NCBI GenBank assembly: GCA_001899315.1
Contig: MOYA01000001.1
Location: 931,105 to 995,104 of the forward strand
Reading direction: 5' to 3'
Source: Candidatus Obscuribacter phosphatis
Lineage (GTDB): Bacteria; Cyanobacteriota; Vampirovibrionia; Obscuribacterales; Obscuribacteraceae
DNA: 64,000 bases
The notes under the pieces are model-generated. The model saw only the letters and a program-made list of their open reading frames with translations. It searched no databases and had not been told where the DNA came from. This document shows positions 1 to 8,924 of this stretch, one piece after another. Numbering within the stretch: the first letter of the stretch is position 1; every line of letters begins with the position of its first letter. The position numbers and the translations under genes were made by a program.

Positions 1-1463
1 GGCATACCGGTTTGCTTGAGAAAGCCTAATATCAATTTTGGATCTTCAACCTTTGAATTGGTTGCCCTCAATGAAGAGAGCAGATAGCGATAAGGTGATT
101 TGAACTTAGCACCGCGATATTTCTTTTCGTAGAACTCGCTTGAATGAAAGAGAGTATCAAGCGTAGCCGCTATATCTCCGTCGCTATCGAGAAAACGCTT
201 GGACATTTTTTCGACCAGGCTCTTGGGCGGGCTATCGGCTACAAAGTACTGCGCCAGTTTGTAGCTGATATGACGAGCTGTGGCTGGATGGCGGGCGAGC
301 AGGTCTAAGACCTTTTCTATCTCAGCTTCGCCTTCACCCTTAATTACTTGTCCCAGCAAAACCTTGTCGCCAAAGTCATGTCTGTTTTTGTCAAAGTAAT
401 AGCCCAATTCTCGGTTTCCCTTAATCTGGGGAGGTGGACCGTATTCACGCACGAGGCGCCGACGAGTCCTCTCCGGCTGAGCGGCGCCGCCAATCTCTGC
501 CAATCGGTCTCTTCCTGTCTTGGAGAGCATAGCCTGACCGGCCATGCCCATGGCTGTGATGTCGGCGCTGTTTTTGAGATTGCCGCCGCCCCCGGCTCCC
601 GGGGGCAAGCCCAATCCGGTCAATACTCTAGCCAGTTCTTGCACATCTTTTTGGGTATAGCCGCCATCCACCCCAAGGGTATGCAATTCCATCAGTTCTC
701 TGGCGTAGTTCTCGTTGATTCCAGAGAAACGACCTCGCTTCTTACCTTCAAGTTCGTTTGCCGGCGCAGAACTGCCTGGATCTTTGGTGTTTTGCCAGTT
801 ATCTAGATAAAAGAGCATGCCCGAGTGGTGTGCAGTGGCACCGAGCATGTCTCTAAACTTGCTGAGTACAAAGGGTCTGATCGCTCTTTCTTCGTAAGAG
901 CCTATCCAGACATGGTCCAAGCCCTTTTCTTGGGAGATGTTGAAATGATTGAACCAGAAATCGGTCATCACTTCTTTCAGCTCTTGAGGGCTTTCGGTGG
1001 CCCGTTTGATTCTGGTCAGTGCACTTTCTTCGTAGAGCTTGCGCTGGTATTCACCTATCACTTTCTTGACTGCTTCGTCTTCTTTGGGTGAGCCGTTTTG
1101 ATTGCCTTTGGCTAGCGCCATCAAAGCCGGTCTTCCATAGTTGAGAAAGAGATAGACTGGGTCTTTTGCTCTAGCTTCAACCTTGCCTAATTTTTCAATT
1201 TCTTCTGAAAGAGTTATTTTTTCGGGATGCAGTTGCCGGGTTAGATAGTTCTCCAGCCCTTCCTCTTCTACTTCCTCAATCTGTCCAGGTTTGGCGCCAA
1301 AAGTAAGCCGACTGAGGACATGGGCTACTTTGCCTTCTATGTCCACGTCGGTTTTCTCGTCTTTTGACTGTACTGCCGGGGCAAATGAGGTGATTAGAGC
1401 GCCGGCCAGGGCGGCCAGGCAAAGAGAGGCTATATGGCCGGGGCGAACTCTTTTCTCTGTCAT
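1..1463 (-). CDS. DUF1800 family protein, 3' end cut by window edge
   Basis: An open frame runs from an ATG at 1463 to the left edge without a stop, giving about 487 residues. The N-terminus has a basic start and a hydrophobic stretch (about residues 9-27), so it is probably exported. Recognisable DUF1800 blocks follow: HVLSRLTFG near residue 50, FWFNHFNIS near 165, NYARELMELHTLGV near 240, a segment HPATARHISYKLAQYF near 400, and SDGDIAATLDTLF shortly after. DUF1800 proteins are secreted, of unknown biochemical role, and usually sit beside a DUF1501 gene; the expected partner would lie to the left of the window. A GGAC about 8 nt before the ATG is a weak ribosome site. The C-terminal part of the family domain lies outside the window. 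The family call is firm; no function can be stated. Confidence 0.88.
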   Translation of the reverse strand, partial: MTEKRVRPGHIASLCLAALAGALITSFAPAVQSKDEKTDVDIEGKVAHVLSRLTFGAKPGQIEEVEEEGLENYLTRQLHPEKITLSEEIEKLGKVEARAKDPVYLFLNYGRPALMALAKGNQNGSPKEDEAVKKVIGEYQRKLYEESALTRIKRATESPQELKEVMTDFWFNHFNISQEKGLDHVWIGSYEERAIRPFVLSKFRDMLGATAHHSGMLFYLDNWQNTKDPGSSAPANELEGKKRGRFSGINENYARELMELHTLGVDGGYTQKDVQELARVLTGLGLPPGAGGGGNLKNSADITAMGMAGQAMLSKTGRDRLAEIGGAAQPERTRRRLVREYGPPPQIKGNRELGYYFDKNRHDFGDKVLLGQVIKGEGEAEIEKVLDLLARHPATARHISYKLAQYFVADSPPKSLVEKMSKRFLDSDGDIAATLDTLFHSSEFYEKKYRGAKFKSPYRYLLSSLRATNSKVEDPKLILGFLKQTGM

Positions 1464-1552
1464 AACTTTTGTCCAGTTTTGTAGGGCCGTAATTAGATAA
1501 CGTAATTTGGCTCCAAAAAGTTCAATTTTTCGGCACAATTTAATCTAAGAAA

Positions 1553-1810
1553 TTAAAGGTCGATATCGTGCCTGATTAAAAAGATGACTCCGCCGAAAAT
1601 AAAGCAGATGCTGCCGACAGCAATCAAGATGTAAAAGGCAATGGTGCCGATTGGATCGCTGCCTACGGCAGTTTCATGCAAATACCAAGCCAGACCAAGG
1701 AAGGCAATGGAGACTATAAGCACACCCAGTATAAATATGGTCTTTAGCTTGCTTGGTTCCATATAGAGTGCTCCACACAGCGTGCTGCCATAACTGTTGC
1801 TTGCTGTCAT
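1553..1810 (-). CDS. small two-helix membrane protein, unknown function
   Basis: A protein of at most 85 residues with two clear hydrophobic helices (about residues 24-44 and 58-79) separated by a short acidic loop, ending in a charged tail. I do not recognise the family. A second start at 1762 (protein beginning MEPSK, 69 residues) has a better ribosome site, GGAG 8 nt upstream, and removes a polar N-terminal stretch, so it may be the true start. It lies alone between glutaminase and the DUF1800 gene, all on the minus strand. Confidence 0.6.
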   Translation of the reverse strand: MTASNSYGSTLCGALYMEPSKLKTIFILGVLIVSIAFLGLAWYLHETAVGSDPIGTIAFYILIAVGSICFIFGGVIFLIRHDIDL

Positions 1811-1866
1811 CTTATTAGCTTCTTCCGAAACTAGTCCTATTCTAGCCCCAATCTCAGTAAGTGCTC

Positions 1867-3402
1867 CTATATATTTCGCGCACCGGCATTGATATAGTCC
1901 TGCAAAATAGAAATGATTTCGTCCTTACCAGAGCGGCGGGCATCATCTATTGGCTTGTTCCCAAAGCGGTCGGCGCGGTTTGGATCTACGCCAATACTAA
2001 TGAGAAAACGCAGTGTTTGCATGTGTCCGCCGGCGCAGGCAAGATGCAAGGGGGTGCGGCCGTCATAGTCGCATGCGTTGGCATCAAGTCCCCTTCCCAC
2101 TAGACGTCTAAGCTCGGTTAAGTCCCCTTCCGATGCCGCCAGGCAGAGTGCCATGGTTCCAGCCAGTCTAGATTCGTAGGCGCCTCTTCTTGGGTCTTTG
2201 CGGTCATCTTTGAGACCGAGGGTCGAGTCGAAAGTATGAAACTTGAAGCGTTCGGTCAGTTTTGTACAGAGTTCTACGCCTCTGACACTATTGCCTAGCT
2301 CGTCTAGACGCGGTGACCAGATTGCCATGCCTATTACATTTGGTACAACCAGCATGATGCCGCCTGACACGCCGCTTTTAGCTGGTATGCCGACCTTAAA
2401 GGCAAATTCGCCTGAAAAGTCATACATGCCGCACGATGACATTAGTGAAAGGCAGTTTTTGACATGATCGCTGCGAAAAACCTGCTCGCCTGTAAGCGGA
2501 CAAACCCCGCCGTTGGCAAGCGTGGCTGCTACCACAGCCATAGCCTTGGTATTTAGTTCGATAGAGCAGCACTGAAAATAGAATTCCAAAATATCGACCA
2601 AGTCAATGCCCTTTGGAAAAGATTTCTTTTCGCGCATGAAATAGGCAAGGGCATAGTTTCGATCGGCTGTTTGTTTCTCTGAGAGATAGACAGCATTGTC
2701 AAAGCCGATTCTCTCTGGCCCGGCGCACTCTTTCCACATTTTCATGACATAGTCGAAACGATTGGAGGCATCTTTGTGGACGGTGGAGATGAGCGCACCG
2801 CACATGATGGCACCGGCATTAATCATGGGATTATGTGGTTGACCCTTAGCATTAAGAGTCAGTTCGTTGAAGGTCTTACCGCTTGGTTCAGCACCTACAT
2901 ATTTATGAACTGCTTCACCGATTGCTTCCAGGGCCAGACAATAGGTTATCGGTTTAGAGCAACTTTGCACGCAGAAAAAATCGTCAAAGTCGCCTAGATC
3001 AAATCTCTGACCATCCACCGAGCAGATTGATACGGCAAATTTTTCAGGATCAACTTTGGCAAGTTGCGGAATATAGTCTGCCAATTTGCCGCTTCTGTTT
3101 TCTTTGACTATTTCATAAAGTCCGGACAAATCATGACAAAATTCATCAAAGCGTGGAATCGTCAATTGCCCTGTCAAAATTTGTTCCAGCAGGGCTGGTG
3201 ATAGTCCCTGTAATTTCTCGAAGTCGTCTTCGCTCAAGTTTACAGGCAGGGTCTTGAGTGTATTGAAAAAGGAAGCCAACCTTTTGTCGTCTTTTCTAAT
3301 GCCGCTCTTTTCCAGCACGTCAAAAATCAGTGCTTTTGGAATGAGCTTCTCATTCTTTTGGTTGTGTTCGGCAAAGGCCTTGAACAAAAAGGAAGCGGTC
3401 AT
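1867..3402 (-). CDS. glsA: glutaminase with N-terminal EF-hand-like and C-terminal ankyrin domains
   Basis: Hydrolyses L-glutamine to glutamate and ammonia. The layout is that of animal kidney-type glutaminase: an N-terminal EF-hand-like helical domain (about 1-95), a serine-dependent beta-lactamase-like glutaminase domain (about 105-395) and two to three ankyrin repeats (about 415-500, including DGRTPLHLACAGGH). The catalytic SxxK motif is SCSK with Ser147 and Lys150; NPMINAGAI and the later SGVSGGIM block are also family signatures. Most bacterial glutaminases are about 310 residues with only the catalytic domain, so 511 residues is the long form. The ATG overlaps the stop of the upstream gene (ATGA), so it is translated as the last gene of an ABC-F > unknown > glsA unit. 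Glutaminase identity is secure; regulation by the ankyrin part is inference. Confidence 0.93.
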   Translation of the reverse strand: MTASFLFKAFAEHNQKNEKLIPKALIFDVLEKSGIRKDDKRLASFFNTLKTLPVNLSEDDFEKLQGLSPALLEQILTGQLTIPRFDEFCHDLSGLYEIVKENRSGKLADYIPQLAKVDPEKFAVSICSVDGQRFDLGDFDDFFCVQSCSKPITYCLALEAIGEAVHKYVGAEPSGKTFNELTLNAKGQPHNPMINAGAIMCGALISTVHKDASNRFDYVMKMWKECAGPERIGFDNAVYLSEKQTADRNYALAYFMREKKSFPKGIDLVDILEFYFQCCSIELNTKAMAVVAATLANGGVCPLTGEQVFRSDHVKNCLSLMSSCGMYDFSGEFAFKVGIPAKSGVSGGIMLVVPNVIGMAIWSPRLDELGNSVRGVELCTKLTERFKFHTFDSTLGLKDDRKDPRRGAYESRLAGTMALCLAASEGDLTELRRLVGRGLDANACDYDGRTPLHLACAGGHMQTLRFLISIGVDPNRADRFGNKPIDDARRSGKDEIISILQDYINAGARNI

Positions 3403-4295
3403 AGAGCCTGATCCGTCACAAGTAAGAGTGCAATAGCGATACCTACATTGGCTTTGTAGACACGACAGGTGCCGCCGGGCGTGATTAGAGTCTCTTTCTC
3501 AGTCAGTCCTCTTTCTGCCAGGTCATGACCGGCTTTCTCTAAATCGGTCACTGCATAGACCGGTAAGAGTCTTGGCAAAGTATCACTTTCCACCAAAAGA
3601 ATTACCGGCTCTTGCGGTAGGCTGACAGCCCGGTAGCGTTTGCCGGCGGAATCAAGAGCCCAATCAATTTTACCGCCCATTGTGCGCGTATAAAGAAAAA
3701 GGTCGTTGTCGAAACTGGTGGTGGTATGTACCAGATAGATCAGCCGTTGAAATAAGCCGGAGTTGGTTGAATGCGAATGTCTGACCAGACGAGTGCTGGT
3801 GCTGTCGCCTGGGCGACGACTGGGCAGAGGTGCAGCTGCCGGCGCTGTCTGAAACGTATTAGGAGAGACGGGTGGCGAGCTGGCCGCCGTCTGAAAAGTA
3901 TTAGGCATTGCCCCGACGCTGCCAGAGTTGCTGCCAGAGTTACTGCCTGAGTTACTGCCAGAGTTACTGCCTGAAATACTGCGATTATTGCTTGGTGCTT
4001 GCGACTGCTTACGTCGTCTTTCCATAGATAGAACCAGCATCATTTCGGTGGTTCTTTGCTTGAACTCCATGGCTGCTTCAATCTGTCCCAGCGCTTCTAT
4101 CTCTTTTGAGAGCTTCTGCAACTCGCCCGCCACTTCTTTCTGATTTTCACCATGTCGAGCTTCCATTGCCATAACAATGGTCTTGAAGTTTTCGTGCGCT
4201 CTTTCACTGTTGGGATTTTCCAGTGCTTCCAGCGCCAATCTGAGGGCTTCAGTCCCTGTCAATATACCTGGGTTGTTGGATTCGCCTTCCATCAT
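3399..4295 (-). CDS. unknown protein with Ser-Gly-Ser-Asn repeat linker
   Basis: A 298-residue protein of two apparent domains. The first (about 1-105) is helical and charged with heptad-like spacing, resembling a TPR or coiled-coil segment. A low-complexity linker (about 106-180) contains five SGSN units encoded by 12-nt tandem repeats, then Pro/Ser-rich sequence with a repeated NTFQTA. The C-terminal part (about 180-298) is globular with no signature I recognise. It overlaps both neighbours by 4 bp (ATGA at each end), so it is cotranslated with the ABC-F ATPase and glutaminase. No signal peptide or membrane helix is evident, so it is probably cytoplasmic. Function unknown. Confidence 0.75.
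   Translation of the reverse strand: MMEGESNNPGILTGTEALRLALEALENPNSERAHENFKTIVMAMEARHGENQKEVAGELQKLSKEIEALGQIEAAMEFKQRTTEMMLVLSMERRRKQSQAPSNNRSISGSNSGSNSGSNSGSNSGSVGAMPNTFQTAASSPPVSPNTFQTAPAAAPLPSRRPGDSTSTRLVRHSHSTNSGLFQRLIYLVHTTTSFDNDLFLYTRTMGGKIDWALDSAGKRYRAVSLPQEPVILLVESDTLPRLLPVYAVTDLEKAGHDLAERGLTEKETLITPGGTCRVYKANVGIAIALLLVTDQAL
3921..3980. repeat. 12-nt tandem repeat, five units, in frame
   Basis: Five consecutive 12-nt units related to GCCAGAGTTACT (plus-strand reading), each encoding Ser-Gly-Ser-Asn on the minus strand inside the unknown gene at 3399-4295. Units differ by only one to three bases, so expansion is recent. Confidence 0.9.
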
Positions 4296-5896
4296 CTCGG
4301 CCTACGTGCCAGTTCTTTCTGGGGATAATCTTGCAAGTATTCTTCGTAGGTGCCGGCGAAATTAATCAGCCCATCGTCCTTGAAGGAAAGTATGCGTGTC
4401 GCCACATTCGATACCAGATCGCGGTCATGGGTTACTACAAAGACCGTGCCGGGAAACTGCGCGAGCCCTTCGCCCAGGGCTGAGACAGCCTCAAGATCGA
4501 GGTGGTTGGTCGGTTCATCGAAGATAAGCACCGGATTTTTTAGCATCATCATGCGCGACATAAGCAATCGTGCCGCCTCGCCGCCAGATAGAGCATCGGT
4601 GGCTTTAAGGCTTTCGTCTCCGGAAAAGAGCATGCGGCCAAGCACGCCTCTGACATACTGCTGACCTTCATCGACCATAAACTGCATCAGCCAATCAAGG
4701 ACTGTGCTGCCGGGCTTGATCTCTTCATGGTAGTCCTGGGGATAATAGCTCCAGCTGGCTGAATCAGTCCATTTTATAGAGCCTTCGTCCGGCTCTATTT
4801 CTCCTATTAGCGTGCGCAGCAATGTGGTCTTACCAACACCGTTGGCACCAATTATCGCCACTTTATCGCCGCGCATTACTTCCAGGTCTAGACCTTTGAA
4901 AAGCGGCTTGTCATCGAAACCTTTGCTCAGTCCTCTAACGATTAGCACTTCTTTGCCCGATGGTTTTTCCTGCTCAAAGCGAATGAAGGGGCGTTGAATG
5001 TTCGATTTTTTTAGTTCTTGCGGAGCCAGTCTGGCAATTTCTTTTTTGCGAGATTGCACCTGGGAAGAGCGCTGACCGGCGGCAAATCTAGCAACGAATT
5101 CCTGTAATTGAGCAATTTTCTTTGCCTTGTCTCTATTTGCCGATTCGATTGTCTGTCTGGCCTGCACTTTCTGTGCCACCATATCGTCATAATTGCCGGT
5201 ATAGATGATGATTGTGTCGTAGTCTATGTCGGCTATATGGGTGGTGACTGCGTTGAGAAAATGTCTATCGTGTGAAATTACCACCAAGGTTCCTTCATAG
5301 GAGCAAAGAAACTCTTCCAACCAGTGAATAGAATCAAGATCGAGGTGGTTGGTCGGTTCGTCTAAAAGCAGCGCTTGTGGTTCGCCAAACAGGGCTTGAG
5401 CCAGCAAGACTCTAAACTTGTAGTCGGTGGGCAGCGATTTCATCAGGTCTTCATGCTTTTCGTCGTCTAGCCCGATGCCGCGCAAGATCTCGGCTGCTTC
5501 AATTTCAGCGCTATAGCCGTTCTCGTCGGCAATGATCACTTCCAACTCACCCAGGCGATTCATTTCGTCTTCGCTGAGATTTTCTTTGGCGCAGAGACTG
5601 TCTCGTTCTTTGAAAGCTTGCCAAAGGATCTCATTGCCCATGACTACCGTGTCAATAATTCTTTCGTTGTCAAAGGCGAATTGGTCTTGCTTGAGAACTC
5701 CCACCTTGGTCGGTCTGACAACCGTGCCGGCATTGGACGGTTCTACTTCGCCGGTCAATATTTTCATAAAGGTAGACTTACCGGCTCCGTTTGGTCCGGT
5801 TAGACCATAGCGATTGCCGGGGGTGAATTTGACCGAGACGTTGTCAAATAAAGTGCGGGTTCCAAAACCCTTTGAAACTTGATTTACTATGATCAC
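4292..5896 (-). CDS. ybiT: ABC-F family ATPase, YbiT-like
   Basis: Two ABC ATPase domains on one 534-residue chain and no membrane segment, the mark of ABC-F translation factors that act at the ribosomal E site. Walker A motifs are GPNGAGKST (about 34-42) and GANGVGKTT (about 354-362); both Walker B motifs continue into DEPTNHLDL. The first signature is degenerate (SLPTDYKFRVLLAQ, no SGG), as in E. coli YbiT, and the second is LSGGEAARLLMSR. The opening NRYGL(T)GPNG context and the C-terminal FAGTYEEYL also match YbiT (530 residues) rather than Uup or EttA. It leads the three-gene unit ending in glutaminase. The ribosomal role is family knowledge. Confidence 0.9.
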   Translation of the reverse strand: MIIVNQVSKGFGTRTLFDNVSVKFTPGNRYGLTGPNGAGKSTFMKILTGEVEPSNAGTVVRPTKVGVLKQDQFAFDNERIIDTVVMGNEILWQAFKERDSLCAKENLSEDEMNRLGELEVIIADENGYSAEIEAAEILRGIGLDDEKHEDLMKSLPTDYKFRVLLAQALFGEPQALLLDEPTNHLDLDSIHWLEEFLCSYEGTLVVISHDRHFLNAVTTHIADIDYDTIIIYTGNYDDMVAQKVQARQTIESANRDKAKKIAQLQEFVARFAAGQRSSQVQSRKKEIARLAPQELKKSNIQRPFIRFEQEKPSGKEVLIVRGLSKGFDDKPLFKGLDLEVMRGDKVAIIGANGVGKTTLLRTLIGEIEPDEGSIKWTDSASWSYYPQDYHEEIKPGSTVLDWLMQFMVDEGQQYVRGVLGRMLFSGDESLKATDALSGGEAARLLMSRMMMLKNPVLIFDEPTNHLDLEAVSALGEGLAQFPGTVFVVTHDRDLVSNVATRILSFKDDGLINFAGTYEEYLQDYPQKELARRPR

Positions 5897-5924
5897 GCTA
5901 TTGATACCAAAGAAAGAATCTGGA

Positions 5925-7211
5925 TTATAACTCTACTTTTCGGTATTTCTTGTTATTGGAAAGAAAGATGAGATAAGCGATAGTCAATGTTGCCGACAGG
6001 GCGGTGATTGCCTGCATGGTCAAGCCAATCGAAGTGTGCGCCATTATTTGTCCGGCTAAACCAGGCATTATGATACCGCCGACGGCACCAGAGCTGATGG
6101 CATAAGAAGTATATTTCGAGACCAAGGGCGGTCGATTGTTAACGAGCGCGGCAGTCTGGGCGATGATTTGTGGAAAAATCGGACCAAAGCCAAAGCCGAT
6201 CATAAATGAGGTAAAGAGGCAAACAAATTCTATATTTACCGGCAGGCTCGGTTTTATAAGATTGAGCACCATGAAGGCGGCGAACATTATGCTCAAGGCT
6301 GCCAGTGTCACTTGTTCGTTCTTGAAAATTTTAGATGCCTTGATTGACAAAAGCCTGCCGCTGGTGAGACCGACAAATAGGCAGGTGACAGCAAGAGAAC
6401 AAGCCTGGGCCGCCAGCTTTTGATTGTCTTGCATATAAGTAAAGAGCCAGGTGGCGGTGGCAGTCTCAGTGCCCACATAGAGAAAGACTACCAGGCAAAC
6501 CAGCACCAATGGTAAGGTCACCACTCGACCTTCGCTCAAGGTCACTGGTAAAGGCAAGGTCTTGTCTGCTTCGCTTTCATCGTCTGGGCTTTCATCTTCT
6601 GGGCTTTCATCTTGAAGACCGCTAAGTTTCTTGAGTTTGACCGATGTGAGGGCAGCCAAAAAGGCAGAAACTAGAAAGACGAAAAGATAATTACCGCCTT
6701 TGTCGGCACCACTCAACTGCACTATCTGTGGTGCAAGCAAGGCACCGATGCCGTAATAAATATTGAGTTTACTGAGGGCGGAAGCGGCGTGCTCTTTGAA
6801 GTATCTGAGAATCGCCACATGCCCGGCAATGCTATTCAGTCCGGTGCCCAAGCCCACCAAAAGAGAGGAAATGAGAATGGCAGGCAGCCCTTTAGCCAGA
6901 CCAAGAAAGACCATTCCCGCAGCCAGAAGCAGACTGCCGACAATGAGAGCTTTCTTCCCGCCCAAGAGGCTCAATATTTTGGGTCCGCTCAGCTGAGAAA
7001 TAAAACAGCCGGCGCAAAGAAAACTGACCAGATAACCTACTTGAGAAAGGGGCAGATTTTGAAACTTGGCTATGGAAGGTATGAGCGGACCCAGCCAACC
7101 ACCGTTCAAGCCGGCTACAAAGGTGAGAAAGCCGGCGCTGGCGGCGAGCCCGGTTTTCAGGCTTTCATCTTTTTTGTCTAGGGTATTGGTTTGGGCTGTC
7201 AAAGTTTGCAC
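5925..7211 (-). CDS. MFS transporter, FucP/YfkF-like
   Basis: A 428-residue protein with about 12 hydrophobic helices and a charged central loop (about 200-225) typical of the major facilitator superfamily. The first periplasmic segment LNGGWLGPLIP and the GLGTGLNSIAGH motif in the fourth to fifth helix region suggest the sugar-permease-like branch (fucose permease or YfkF-type), but no substrate can be assigned. The central loop contains DESPE/DESPD repeats encoded by a 15-nt tandem duplication. It lies 28 bp upstream of the ybiT-like gene on the same strand and may share its transcript. Confidence 0.82.
   Translation of the reverse strand: MQTLTAQTNTLDKKDESLKTGLAASAGFLTFVAGLNGGWLGPLIPSIAKFQNLPLSQVGYLVSFLCAGCFISQLSGPKILSLLGGKKALIVGSLLLAAGMVFLGLAKGLPAILISSLLVGLGTGLNSIAGHVAILRYFKEHAASALSKLNIYYGIGALLAPQIVQLSGADKGGNYLFVFLVSAFLAALTSVKLKKLSGLQDESPEDESPDDESEADKTLPLPVTLSEGRVVTLPLVLVCLVVFLYVGTETATATWLFTYMQDNQKLAAQACSLAVTCLFVGLTSGRLLSIKASKIFKNEQVTLAALSIMFAAFMVLNLIKPSLPVNIEFVCLFTSFMIGFGFGPIFPQIIAQTAALVNNRPPLVSKYTSYAISSGAVGGIIMPGLAGQIMAHTSIGLTMQAITALSATLTIAYLIFLSNNKKYRKVEL
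6574..6613. repeat. 15-nt tandem repeat in MFS central loop
   Basis: Two full units and one partial unit of CTTTCATCNTCTGGG. On the minus strand they encode the acidic DESP(E/D) repeats of the cytoplasmic loop of the transporter. The reading frame is kept. Confidence 0.85.
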
Positions 7212-7375
7212 AGGGCTGCCGTGAACTGTTTAGAGCGAGGGTAGCAGCTTGCCAGGACAATGCATGGGCAGAAGCTGAATCTGAATATAACGCCTAATTC
7301 TTCCATGTTTGAGCAGCACGGTTAAGCCGCCATAGGCTTGCCGAGATTATTTGTTACCTCTTTTATGACTATCAA

Positions 7376-7421
7376 AGTCCCAAATCTATTAGAGTCCCAA
7401 ATCTATTAAAGTCCCAAATCT
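7376..7421. repeat. 17-nt tandem repeat spanning the stop codon of the DUF2252 gene
   Basis: Three copies (two full, one of 12 nt) of AGTCCCAAATCTATTAA. The rightmost copy holds the last codons of the DUF2252 gene; its stop TAA is at 7406-7408, and the two further copies lie downstream of that stop. Because 17 is not a multiple of three, the extra copies are not in frame, but each carries a stop-like TAA/TAG or TGA/TAG pair. The rest of the gap 7212-7375 shows no gene or clear hairpin. Confidence 0.9.
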
Positions 7422-8818
7422 TCGGCCACCGGCAGTCGTCCCGATTTGCAGGCTCTGGCAAAAAGTTCATAGTCTTCTTCTGCCTGATTGGCATAAGAAA
7501 CGGCGAAACTGCCCACTGCTTCATCGAAAGTACCTTCTTCCGAGAGATAGCCGCTGATTACGGCAGCGTCTCCCGACCGGGCATGGGCCCTTGCCAGCAC
7601 TGTTCCCATGATTTCGGCAATTTCGATCATGCGGGGACCATCCCAGAGGTCAGGTTCAAGTTTCACCTTACCGTCTCTCAGTTGTCTCAGATAGAAATGT
7701 CTGCCGTCTCCAAACTTGGTCCAACCAAGAAAGATATCGCTTGCAGATTGAATAATCCTTTGACCGGCCACTACTCGCTGCCCATGATTTTCAAATTCGC
7801 TCTTGCCGCAATATGGCTCTAGAACAGAGGCACGTGCTTCTTTTAATTGCAAGATCAAAGGTTCGGTATCGGGTGCCAGCATCAAAGCGACAGCGCAGCA
7901 GGTGCCGACCGAACCGACACCAACTACTTTGATGGCTACGTCAGAGAGCTTATAGCGGTCAAATAAGCGCTGTTTATCATCTTGCAGACTTTGTCTATAG
8001 ATGGCAAAGGCATCCAGCGTATCTTGTCTGAATTTTTCCGACTCTTCACCCTTGAGGTGATACAGGGCAGGCGGGCTATCTTTGAAGATATAGCGTCCGT
8101 CGTGCAGTTCAGACATCTTAGGGAAATAATGTCCCTGGATGGTTCTTTTGATCGCTTTTTCAGTTTTGGCTTTGATCTTCTTCTGCAATTCAGGATCTGA
8201 TGTTTTTTCGATCACTGCCTCCCAGTCGATGCGGTCATACCATATATCGAGGATGCTTTTCTTGGAATACTCGAGCATTTTCTTGCGATAAGCCCGCGCC
8301 ACTGCCTCTGCTGCGCCTTGCGCATATTTGTCCTTCAGTCCGTTATCGCGCACAGCTAGAACAAAGCTCACCGCTAGACGCTTTATGTCCCATTCCCAGG
8401 GGGCTGGCAAGGTTTCATCAAAGTCGTTCAGGTCGAAGATGATATTTCTCTCTGGCGTGGCGAAAGCGCCAAAATTGAGCATATGGCAGTCACCACAGGC
8501 CTGTACTCGCACACCGGTGGTCGGTGTATGCGAGAGGTCATAGGCCATAATCGCCGCTGTGCCCCTATAAAAGGTAAAGGGCGAGATGAGCATCCGCCCC
8601 CAGCGCAAAGGTGCCAGTTCTTGGATGCGTCCCTCGTGGGTCTTTTCGATTATGTCCACCGGGTCTGGTCGGTTCTCGGGCTTTGCCCATTTGGCATGGG
8701 ATGCATGCGGAATCGCCTCGTGCAAGATTCGTCCGCGGTCGCGGCGGTCATCTCTTGGTGAAATTGTATTGTCATGCAAAGATGCAAGACTGGCGCCTTT
8801 TTTCTCTTCCCCGTCCAC
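7406..8818 (-). CDS. DUF2252 family protein
   Basis: About 470 residues from a GTG at 8818. I chose this start because GGAAAGGGG lies 6 nt upstream and because the family begins near the GR(I/A)LHEAIPHASHAKW segment that follows. The frame is open to 9052, but the extra residues look uncoded and would run across the divergent kinase gene. The conserved core has RWGRMLISPFTFYRG, then CGDCHMLNFG and FDLNDFDET, which resemble the catalytic and metal-binding loops of aminoglycoside-phosphotransferase-like kinases, then WDIKRLAVSF. The C-terminal part has GVGSVGT and a block ending near LARAHARSGD. DUF2252 proteins have no established substrate; a kinase-like fold is a motif-level inference. Confidence 0.87.
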   Translation of the reverse strand: MDGEEKKGASLASLHDNTISPRDDRRDRGRILHEAIPHASHAKWAKPENRPDPVDIIEKTHEGRIQELAPLRWGRMLISPFTFYRGTAAIMAYDLSHTPTTGVRVQACGDCHMLNFGAFATPERNIIFDLNDFDETLPAPWEWDIKRLAVSFVLAVRDNGLKDKYAQGAAEAVARAYRKKMLEYSKKSILDIWYDRIDWEAVIEKTSDPELQKKIKAKTEKAIKRTIQGHYFPKMSELHDGRYIFKDSPPALYHLKGEESEKFRQDTLDAFAIYRQSLQDDKQRLFDRYKLSDVAIKVVGVGSVGTCCAVALMLAPDTEPLILQLKEARASVLEPYCGKSEFENHGQRVVAGQRIIQSASDIFLGWTKFGDGRHFYLRQLRDGKVKLEPDLWDGPRMIEIAEIMGTVLARAHARSGDAAVISGYLSEEGTFDEAVGSFAVSYANQAEEDYELFARACKSGRLPVAEDLGL

Positions 8819-8924
8819 AAATTGCCCCTTTCCAATAACCGCGCTTTCTACCGGTAAGCTACAATAAAAATCTTCCCAGTCTTGAGCCTTTATTACCCCT
8901 GACCGGCAAAAAACAAAAACCAGG

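Noticed and set aside
348-1500. Three plus-strand open frames over the left edge
   Set aside because: They lie opposite the minus-strand DUF1800 frame, which has clear family motifs; the plus-strand products show none.
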